Source: an uncultured Nocardioides sp. (lineage in GTDB: Bacteria; Actinomycetota; Actinomycetes; Propionibacteriales; Nocardioidaceae). Taken from it: DNA of 13,208 bases. The notes below the pieces were generated by a model. The model had not been told where the DNA came from, did not search any database, and worked only from the letters and a program-made list of their open reading frames with translations. The stretch's first letter is position 1. Every line of letters starts with the position of its first letter. Below are positions 6,653-13,208 of this stretch, one piece after another. The position numbers and the translations under genes are program-made. The stretch is taken from NCBI RefSeq assembly GCF_946885725.1, contig NZ_CAMPGZ010000118.1, positions 1-13,208 on the forward strand, written 5' to 3'.

Positions 6653-7740
6653 GGGATCGCGTCGGAGGACTCGATCACGCCCATGCCGGTGATCCGCAGC
6701 AGGTCGGCCACGATCGAGCGGATCTGGGCGAGGATCACCTCCCCGGACAGGTCGGGCCCGCGCTCGACCTGCGCGGAGCCGCGCGCCACCTCCAGCAGCG
6801 CCGGCTGCGCCGCGATCGCCATCCGGTTCGCGGCCAGCTCGTTCGCGACCTGGTCGGCGGCGTCCGCGAGCTCCGCGCACAGTACGGCGTAGCCGCGCGG
6901 CACCGGCTCCCGCCGGTGGGCGGCCACCGCCGCTCGCCGCACCAGCACGCGGGTGTTGCGCAGCGCCAGGTCGAGCGGCTCGACGATCTCGGCCATCCGC
7001 CGCATCCCGCCGCGGTGGTGCCGGCGGAACGGCGAGGTCGTGACCACCGACATGCCCTCGTCGGCAGCGTCCTGGAGCTCGCGGATCAGCACGTCGGTGG
7101 AGCGCGCGTCGGCCAGCAGGTCGAGCGCGTGCTCGACGTCCCCGTCGAGCATGACCTCGGACGCGCCGCGGAGCAGCTCGACGATCTTGCGCATGACGAT
7201 CGCGGCCTGCTCGCGCGGGCGCCGCAGCGGCGCGGCCGGTACGACGGTGGCGGCGACGACAGCGACGGCGCCTCCGATGAGCGCGTCGGTCCAGCGGGTG
7301 AACGCCGCGCCAGGCTCCGGCACCAGCGCGGTGACGATGATCGACTGGACGGCGGCCTGGGTCAGGAAGAGCCGGCCGGCGCCGAGCAGGAACGCCGCGG
7401 ACATCGAGACGGCGACGACCACGGCCATCTGCCAGGTGCCGGAGCCGAAGAGCACGACGAACAGGTCCGCGATGAAGACGCCGATGGCGACGCCGAAGGT
7501 GACCTCGACGACCCGGCTCAGGCGCTGGCCGTACGACGTGCCGAGGCAGACGACCGCGGCGACCGGGGCGAAGAACGGGGTGGGGTGGCCGAGCACGTCG
7601 GCGGCGAGGAACCAGGCGACGCCGGCCGCCGCCGCGCACTGGGCGATGTGCCAGGAGTTGGTGCGGAGCCGGGCGAGACGCGCGCGGACCGAGGTGCGGC
7701 CGCGCTGCAGCGCCCGGTCGAGGGTCTGCTGCGGGTCCAC
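6637..7740 (-). CDS. FUSC-family inner-membrane protein (aromatic acid exporter-like)
   Basis: The 367-residue protein has an N-terminal membrane domain with about six hydrophobic segments (near 31-50, 55-67, 76-97, 103-120, 127-140 and 152-170) and a C-terminal soluble, helical half of about 195 residues. The motif region FFAPVAAVVCLG followed by RLSRVVEVTFGVAIG is typical of the FUSC / aromatic acid exporter superfamily (relatives of AaeB and YccS); many actinobacterial members are functionally unassigned. Export of small aromatic acids is a family-level guess. The GTG at 7740 is chosen because TAGGGT ends 7 bases upstream, with no alternative ribosome-binding site. The preceding DedA gene on the same strand ends inside that promoter element, so the two genes are adjacent but may be separately started. 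Confidence 0.85.
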   Translation of the reverse strand: MDPQQTLDRALQRGRTSVRARLARLRTNSWHIAQCAAAAGVAWFLAADVLGHPTPFFAPVAAVVCLGTSYGQRLSRVVEVTFGVAIGVFIADLFVVLFGSGTWQMAVVVAVSMSAAFLLGAGRLFLTQAAVQSIIVTALVPEPGAAFTRWTDALIGGAVAVVAATVVPAAPLRRPREQAAIVMRKIVELLRGASEVMLDGDVEHALDLLADARSTDVLIRELQDAADEGMSVVTTSPFRRHHRGGMRRMAEIVEPLDLALRNTRVLVRRAAVAAHRREPVPRGYAVLCAELADAADQVANELAANRMAIAAQPALLEVARGSAQVERGPDLSGEVILAQIRSIVADLLRITGMGVIESSDAIPPVSR

Positions 7741-7746
7741 GCCAGG

Positions 7747-7752
7747 ACCCTA
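7747..7752 (-). promoter_or_regulatory. Putative leaderless -10 element (TAGGGT) for the FUSC gene, formed from the DedA stop codon
   Basis: On the minus strand, the TAG stop of the DedA gene (7752-7750) plus GGT gives TAGGGT. The last T is 7 bases before the G of the FUSC GTG start. It has the same geometry as the sortase-pyrE junction, on the opposite strand. Confidence 0.55.
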
Positions 7753-8430
7753 GACGGGGTTGCGGTCCCGAGGTCCGCGGTGGCGCCAGTACTCCAGCAC
7801 CATCGGCAGGACCGAGACGAACACGATCACCAGCACGGCGGCCTCGATGTTGTGCTGGAGGAACTCGATGCCGCCGAGGAAGTAGCCGAGCAGGGTGAGC
7901 CCGGTGGCCCACAGCACGGCGCCCACGAACGACCAGGTGAAGAAGTGGCGGCGGTCCATCTTGCCCATGCCGGCGACGACGGTGATGAACGTGCGCACGA
8001 TCGGCACGAAGCGGCCCAGCACGAGGGCGCGGGCGCCGTACTTCTCGAAGAACTCGTGGGTCTGGTCGAAGTACCTCTTCTTGAGGAACCGGCCGTCGCG
8101 CTGGCTGAGCGGCTCGCCGATGGCCCGCCCGATCTCGTAGCCGACCACGTTGCCGAGGAACGCCGCCAGGCTGAGGATCACGCAGGCGGTGACGATCGGG
8201 ACGTCGATGCCGGCGCTGCCCGCCTCGTTGCGGTGCACGAAGAGACCCACGCTGAACAGCAGCGAGTCACCGGGCAGGATCGGAAAGAGCAGGCCGCACT
8301 CGATGAACACGATGAGCACGCTGACCCAGAACATCTGGCTGCCGAACTGCTCGAGGAGCCACTCGGGGTCCATCCAGTCGATCCCGAGCAGCATCGGGGT
8401 GAGCAGTGGCGTCAGCAGGTCCGGCACCAC
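7750..8430 (-). CDS. DedA/VTT-domain family membrane protein
   Basis: Polytopic inner-membrane protein of the DedA family (SNARE-associated/VTT domain). Members support envelope integrity and proton-motive-force balance, and several act in undecaprenyl-phosphate or phospholipid flipping. In 226 residues I see hydrophobic segments at about 33-62, 78-100, 138-156, 165-188 and 195-213. The family signatures are FIECGLLFPILPGDSLLF (42-59; acidic residue and LPGD re-entrant motif), GNVVGYEIGRAIG (93-105), and GRFVPIVRTFITVVAGMGKM (139-158) with the conserved F-x-R-x-x-P-x-x-R pattern. Two consecutive GTG codons (8430 and 8427) could start translation. The second lies exactly 7 bases after the T of TAGGCT, the spacing seen elsewhere here, so it may be the true start. 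Divergent from the SpoU gene with only 32 bases between. Confidence 0.92.
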   Translation of the reverse strand: MVPDLLTPLLTPMLLGIDWMDPEWLLEQFGSQMFWVSVLIVFIECGLLFPILPGDSLLFSVGLFVHRNEAGSAGIDVPIVTACVILSLAAFLGNVVGYEIGRAIGEPLSQRDGRFLKKRYFDQTHEFFEKYGARALVLGRFVPIVRTFITVVAGMGKMDRRHFFTWSFVGAVLWATGLTLLGYFLGGIEFLQHNIEAAVLVIVFVSVLPMVLEYWRHRGPRDRNPV

Positions 8431-8433
8431 GCG

Positions 8434-8439
8434 AGCCTA
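8434..8439 (-). promoter_or_regulatory. Putative -10 element (TAGGCT) for the DedA gene
   Basis: On the minus strand TAGGCT precedes two tandem GTG codons. It is 7 bases from the second GTG, consistent with leaderless transcription. It lies back to back with the TACGAT element of the SpoU gene in a 32-bp gap, so the two promoters must share DNA. Confidence 0.45.
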
Positions 8440-8450
8440 ACCGGGCCACC

Positions 8451-8456
8451 TACGAT
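8451..8456 (+). promoter_or_regulatory. Putative leaderless -10 element (TACGAT) for the SpoU methyltransferase gene
   Basis: TACGAT fits TAnnnT, and its final T is 7 bases before the GTG at 8463. No Shine-Dalgarno sequence is seen before the GTG. This is the main reason for choosing 8463 over the upstream in-frame ATG at 8406, which lies inside the divergent DedA gene. Confidence 0.5.
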
Positions 8457-8462
8457 CGCCCC

Positions 8463-9167
8463 GTGCAGGAGTCCCCTCAGGAGCCACCTCAGGAGTCGCC
8501 GGCGGAGCAGCGGGCGCCCTACGACCCGATGCCGCACGGCCGCCCGGAGGTGGGGGTCGGCCCGTGGGAGGGGCCCTGGCCCGAGGGCGAGCAGTACGAC
8601 GCCCGGCTGCTCACCGAGGGCGACCGGCGCAACGTCGTGGACCGCTACCGCTACTGGAAGCTCGAGGCGATCGTCGCCGACCTGGACCGGCGGCGGCACT
8701 CGTTCCACGTCGCGATCGAGAACTGGCAGCACGACTTCAACATCGGCACCATCGTGCGCACCGCCAACGCGTTCCTCGCCGCGGAGGTGCACATCGTGGG
8801 CAACCGGCGCTGGAACCGGCGCGGGGCGATGGTCACCGACCGCTACCAGCACGTCCGGCACCACCCGACCGTCGCCGAGCTCGCCGACGACCTGCACGCG
8901 CGCGGGGTGACGCTGCTGGGCATCGACAACCTGCCCGGGTCACGGCCGATCGAGACCCTCGAGCTGCCGCGCGACGTGTGCCTGCTCTTCGGGCAGGAGG
9001 GCCCCGGGCTCTCCGACGAGGCGCGCGCCACCTGCGACGGCACGTTCTCGATCACCCAGTTCGGGTCGACCCGGTCGATCAACGCCTCCGCCGCCGCGGC
9101 GATCGCGATGCACACCTGGGTGCGCCAGCACGCCGACCTCGACGGCGAGCACTCGTGGCTCGGTTAG
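8463..9167 (+). CDS. SpoU/TrmH-family RNA 2'-O-ribose methyltransferase
   Basis: SAM-dependent methyltransferase with the trefoil-knot (SPOUT) fold that methylates the 2'-OH of a nucleotide in tRNA or rRNA. With GTG 8463 as start it has 234 residues. The three SpoU motifs are visible: motif 1 FNIGTIVRTANA (92-103), motif 2 LLFGQEGPGLS (174-184), and motif 3 STRSINASAA (202-211), which form the knot and cofactor pocket. The first ~20 residues are a Pro/Glu/Gln-rich tail encoded by three 12-bp repeats; the catalytic domain does not need them, so an ATG at 8529 is an alternative start. The RNA target cannot be read from sequence. As I recall, Mycobacterium has a similar gene (Rv0380c) near pyrE and clpB, which supports an old conserved neighbourhood. 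It ends 10 bases before the convergent small membrane-protein gene. Confidence 0.93.
   Translation: MQESPQEPPQESPAEQRAPYDPMPHGRPEVGVGPWEGPWPEGEQYDARLLTEGDRRNVVDRYRYWKLEAIVADLDRRRHSFHVAIENWQHDFNIGTIVRTANAFLAAEVHIVGNRRWNRRGAMVTDRYQHVRHHPTVAELADDLHARGVTLLGIDNLPGSRPIETLELPRDVCLLFGQEGPGLSDEARATCDGTFSITQFGSTRSINASAAAAIAMHTWVRQHADLDGEHSWLG
8466..8501 (+). repeat. Three 12-bp tandem repeats at the 5' end of the SpoU gene
   Basis: CAGGAGTCCCCT, CAGGAGCCACCT and CAGGAGTCGCCG follow each other directly after the GTG start. They encode Gln-Glu-Ser/Pro-Pro three times. Each copy contains AGGAG, a Shine-Dalgarno-like sequence inside the coding region. Confidence 0.8.
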
Positions 9168-9177
9168 AGCGACGGGC

Positions 9178-9540
9178 CTAGAAGCCGCCGGGCGCGGCGT
9201 TCGAGACGGCCGTGCCGATGAGCGCCAGCACGCCGGCGACCAGCGCGAGCGCGGCGAGCACCACGGCGGCCCGGGCGAGTGTCGGCACCCAGCCGGCGGC
9301 GGCGTCGTCGGCCAATGCGCGGCGCGCGAGGACGACCGCGAGCCCGACCTGGACGAGCAGGGCCAGGCCGAACCCGAGGAAGAAGCCCGTCAGTCCGCTC
9401 ACGCCCCGCTGCGCGAAGGCACCGACGGCGACGGACAGGGCGTTCTGCCCCATCAGTGCCAGCACGGCGAGCACGAAGGCGACCAGCGCGGAGACCGGCG
9501 TGGTCAGGTAGCGGTCGACCAGGCTCGTCTCGTCAGGCAT
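9178..9540 (-). CDS. Small three-helix membrane protein, unknown function
   Basis: I do not recognise a family. The 120-residue protein is strongly hydrophobic, with membrane segments at about 15-40, 49-73 and 88-112. It has a short acidic N-terminus (MPDETSLVDRY) and a basic-acidic loop (RRALADDAAAG, 73-83) between the second and third helices. The start ATG at 9540 is preceded by a GGGGGA ribosome-binding site 3 bases away (9544-9549), unlike the leaderless genes nearby, which fits a downstream gene of a longer transcript. It lies 30 bases after the PTS IIA stop on the same strand, so it may be the third gene of a IIB-IIA-membrane protein operon. A link to sugar transport is possible but rests only on position. 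Convergent with the SpoU gene. Confidence 0.75.
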   Translation of the reverse strand: MPDETSLVDRYLTTPVSALVAFVLAVLALMGQNALSVAVGAFAQRGVSGLTGFFLGFGLALLVQVGLAVVLARRALADDAAAGWVPTLARAAVVLAALALVAGVLALIGTAVSNAAPGGF

Positions 9541-9570
9541 GAGTCCCCCGAGGTTGCAGGCGGCTGCCGG

Positions 9571-10023
9571 TCAGCAGTCGACCTCGAACAGTAGCGATCC
9601 GGCCGCGACCGTGGACCCCGGCTCGCCGAGCGACCGCGCGGGGTAGGGGCAGTCGAGCACCACGACCGCGCACACCGTCGAGTGCCCGGACCGTTCGACG
9701 TACGACGGGTCCCAGCGGACGACGGCGTCACCGGTCTGCACGCGGTCGCCCTCGGTGGCCAGCAGCTCGAAGCCGTCGCCGCCGAGCCGGACCGTGTCCA
9801 TGCCGAGGTGCACGAGCACGCCCGGGCCGCTGTCGGTGACGATCACGAAGGCGTGCGGGTGCACCTTCTTCAGCACCCCGTCGACCGGGGCGAGGGCCAC
9901 CTGCGGCCCTGGCACGGGGAGGATCGCCGCGCCGGGTCCCACCAGCCCGGCCGCGAAGACCGGGTCGGGGGTGGCGCTGACGTCCTGCCGGACGCCCGCG
10001 ACGGGCGAGAGCACCCGAGTCAC
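9571..10023 (-). CDS. PTS system IIA component, glucose (Crr) type
   Basis: Cytosolic phosphocarrier that takes phosphate from HPr and passes it to the IIB cysteine. The 150-residue length matches free-standing IIA-Glc proteins. Key features: N-terminal LSPVAGV; a first conserved histidine in VHPHAFVIVTDSG; the active-site histidine in VLVHLGMDTVRL, the signature of IIA-Glc; GFELLATEGDRVQTGD after it; and a C-terminal PGSTVAAGSLLFEV strand. The start is taken as GTG 10023, which overlaps the IIB stop as GTGA and implies translational coupling; a GTG three codons later is possible. The frame upstream of 10023 is open but overlaps IIB. It partners the adjacent IIB and the divergent IIC. General PTS enzymes (EI, HPr) are not in the window. 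In actinomycetes this class can also have signalling roles, which cannot be judged here. Confidence 0.93.
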   Translation of the reverse strand: MTRVLSPVAGVRQDVSATPDPVFAAGLVGPGAAILPVPGPQVALAPVDGVLKKVHPHAFVIVTDSGPGVLVHLGMDTVRLGGDGFELLATEGDRVQTGDAVVRWDPSYVERSGHSTVCAVVVLDCPYPARSLGEPGSTVAAGSLLFEVDC

Positions 10024-10265
10024 TCGAGCAGGTCCTCGATCGCGCTCGCGATGGTGTCGGCGTCCGGACCGACGACCACCTGGACGACGGTGCCGGCGCG
10101 CATGATGCCGTGCGCACCGGCGGCCTCGAGTGCGGCGTCGTCGACCAGGGCCGGGTCGGTGAGAGCGGTGCGGAGGCGAGTGATGCACGCCTCGATCTCT
10201 AGGATGTTTGCGCTACCGCCCAGACCGGCAACGATCTTCTCGGCTTGGCTCATGTCGGAAGACAT
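10020..10265 (-). CDS. PTS system IIB component, glucose/N-acetylglucosamine (NagF-like) type
   Basis: Small cytosolic protein that carries phosphate on a cysteine and hands it to the incoming sugar. From ATG 10265 it has 81 residues; from a second in-frame ATG at 10253 it has 77, the usual length, and begins MSQAEKIVAGLGG as in Streptomyces NagF. Phosphorylation site: Cys27 in EIEACITRLR (first-ATG numbering). Further family features are AAGAHGIMRAG and QVVVGPDADTIASAIEDLL. Neither ATG has a clear Shine-Dalgarno sequence; a weak TTGGAT lies 8 bases before the first, which would suit leaderless expression. IIB and IIA overlap by GTGA. The IIC gene starts divergently 31 bases away. Sequence resemblance favours GlcNAc over glucose, but the specificity is set by IIC. 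Confidence 0.93.
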   Translation of the reverse strand: MSSDMSQAEKIVAGLGGSANILEIEACITRLRTALTDPALVDDAALEAAGAHGIMRAGTVVQVVVGPDADTIASAIEDLLE

Positions 10266-10287
10266 GGCACTGATCCAACCACGGGCT

Positions 10288-10293
10288 GGAGGA
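10288..10293 (+). promoter_or_regulatory. Ribosome-binding site GGAGGA for PTS IIC
   Basis: GGAGGA ends 3 bases before the ATG at 10297 and decides the IIC start within an open frame that runs far upstream through the antisense of IIB and IIA. Its presence means the IIC mRNA has a leader, so its promoter should lie within or near the IIB gene; a TAGGAT at 10200-10205 is one weak candidate. Confidence 0.7.
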
Positions 10294-10296
10294 CCC

Positions 10297-11559
<1,263 letters not shown>

Positions 11560-11590
11560 GGTTCTGAGGAGACCCCTGACAGGACCAACC

Positions 11591-11595
11591 AGGAG
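11591..11595 (+). promoter_or_regulatory. Ribosome-binding site AGGAG for fba
   Basis: AGGAG lies 6 bases before the ATG at 11602, ideal spacing for a highly expressed gene. The heptamer AGGAGAC also occurs 24 bases upstream (11567-11573), at the presumed 5' end of the leader. Confidence 0.8.
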
Positions 11596-11601
11596 ACGAC
11601 C

Positions 11602-12633
<1,032 letters not shown>

Positions 12634-12653
12634 TTTCCCGCTGGGCCGATAGT

Positions 12654-12679
12654 GCCCGGCCGGCTCAGGCCGGCCGGGC
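12654..12679. terminator. Strong hairpin between convergent fba and alpha-glucosidase genes
   Basis: A perfect 11-bp inverted repeat (GCCCGGCCGGC / GCCGGCCGGGC) with the 4-base loop TCAG. The loop contains the TGA stop of the minus-strand glycosidase, and the right arm encodes its last residues. There is no T-run on either side, as in many actinobacterial terminators, so it could work in both directions. Confidence 0.65.
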
Positions 12680-13208
12680 CCACACGGTCACGTCGGTCGG
12701 GACCCGGCCGTCGACCAGGTCGCCCGAGGCGACGAGGACCTGCGCACCCTCGGGCAGCGCCACCGGCTCGTCGCCGAAGTTCGTCACCGCCAGCACCGTT
12801 CCCTGCGGCGTCGTACGACGCAGCGCGAGCACCCGGTCCGGCGCACCGGCCAGGCCGTGGGCGAAGTCGACCTCGCCGCGGCCGAGCAGGAGCTCGCGGC
12901 GCAGCCGAAGGAGCGTCCGGTACAGCTCGAGCGTGGAGCCCTCGACGCCCTCCTGGCGGTCCACGGCGTAGCGGGCGAACGACTCCGGCTGCGGCAGCCA
13001 GCTCTCACCGGTGTCGTTGAATCCGTACGCCGGCGCGTCGGCCTTCCACGGCAGCGGGACGCGGCAGCCGTCGCGGCCGACGACCTCGCCGCTGTGCCGG
13101 AACCACGACGGGTCCTGGCGGTAGGAGTCGTCGAGCAGGCCGTGCTCGGGCAGTCCGAGCTCCTCGCCCTGGTAGAGGTACGCCGAACCCGGCAGCGCCA
13201 GCATCAGC
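12665..13208 (-). CDS. GH13 alpha-glucosidase/alpha-amylase-family protein, C-terminal part (5' end off-window)
   Basis: C-terminal ~180 residues of a glycoside hydrolase family 13 enzyme, which hydrolyses alpha-glucosidic bonds in malto-oligosaccharides or related sugars. The frame is open to the right edge, so the start and the three catalytic acids (normally just before this part) lie outside. Visible: LMLALPGSAYLYQGEELGLPE, the strand and loop after the last catalytic Asp in GH13 oligosaccharidases; GRDGCRVPLPW, the usual R-x-P-x-x-W segment; an ARYAVDRQEG..STLELYRTLLRLRRE helix; and a C-terminal beta domain (about residues 105-180). This pattern fits alpha-1,4-glucosidases of about 530-560 residues better than secreted endo-amylases. 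The specific substrate cannot be fixed. It ends in the hairpin loop it shares with fba and faces fba tail to tail. Confidence 0.9.
   Translation of the reverse strand, partial: LMLALPGSAYLYQGEELGLPEHGLLDDSYRQDPSWFRHSGEVVGRDGCRVPLPWKADAPAYGFNDTGESWLPQPESFARYAVDRQEGVEGSTLELYRTLLRLRRELLLGRGEVDFAHGLAGAPDRVLALRRTTPQGTVLAVTNFGDEPVALPEGAQVLVASGDLVDGRVPTDVTVWARPA

Noticed and set aside
8406..8462. ATG at 8406 as the start of the SpoU gene
   Set aside because: It lies within the divergent DedA coding region and upstream of the TACGAT element; the added residues are not conserved-looking.
6916..8910. A 664-codon plus-strand open frame antisense to the FUSC and DedA genes
   Set aside because: Low-complexity Asp/Glu/Arg/His content and no domain; the real genes on the minus strand have clear family motifs.
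9682..10296. Upstream extension of the PTS IIC frame
   Set aside because: It is antisense to IIA and IIB, and a strong GGAGGA precedes the ATG at 10297.
10266..10296. Possible DasR-type (dre) operator in the IIB/IIC divergent gap
   Set aside because: The gap contains ACTGATCC and CCAACC segments but no convincing match to the ACTGGTCTAGACCAGT-like consensus; only an imperfect dyad is present.

Overview
The window is a gene-dense stretch of a very GC-rich chromosome (about 70% G+C or more, judged by eye), almost certainly from an actinomycete and plausibly from the Nocardioidaceae. The evidence is strong GC bias at third codon positions, a class E-type sortase, a GlcNAc-type split PTS, and TAnnnT -10 elements placed about 7 nt before leaderless ATG/GTG starts. 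The clpB, pyrE, SpoU methyltransferase and fba genes also recur close together in Mycobacterium and Streptomyces, as far as I remember those maps. I see no RNA genes, CRISPR, insertion sequences or phage genes. No gap between genes exceeds about 85 bases.

Left part (1-4593): the 3' six-sevenths of clpB (disaggregase; the start lies off the window) is followed by an unrecognised eight-helix membrane protein. That protein looks like an internal duplication joined by a Pro/Gln-rich linker. Its 3' end overlaps, tail to tail, a class I/II PLP aminotransferase (DapC-like) on the minus strand.

Middle part (4594-9540): an 82-bp divergent region carries a candidate LexA/SOS-type palindrome between the aminotransferase and a sortase gene. 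The order continues sortase, pyrE (orotate phosphoribosyltransferase) and an MDMPI/DinB-type protein whose start overlaps the pyrE stop. Convergent to these, on the minus strand, are a DedA-family membrane protein and then a FUSC-type membrane protein. DedA is divergent from a SpoU/TrmH-family RNA methyltransferase. A small three-helix membrane protein follows on the minus strand.

Right part (9541-13208): a split sugar PTS of the glucose/N-acetylglucosamine superfamily. IIB and IIA lie on the minus strand and overlap by GTGA; IIC is divergent on the plus strand. IIC is followed by fba (class II fructose-bisphosphate aldolase), so sugar uptake and glycolysis are adjacent. A strong 11-bp hairpin separates fba from the 3' end of a convergent GH13 alpha-glucosidase gene that runs off the right edge.

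The genes are mostly housekeeping and I do not see a complete new system. The most interesting signals are regulatory or architectural. First, at three co-directional junctions the TAG stop codon of one gene is also the first half of a TAGGGT -10 element for the next gene. Second, there is a CGAAC-N4-GTTCG palindrome next to the aminotransferase promoter. Third, the unknown membrane protein has a clear internal repeat.
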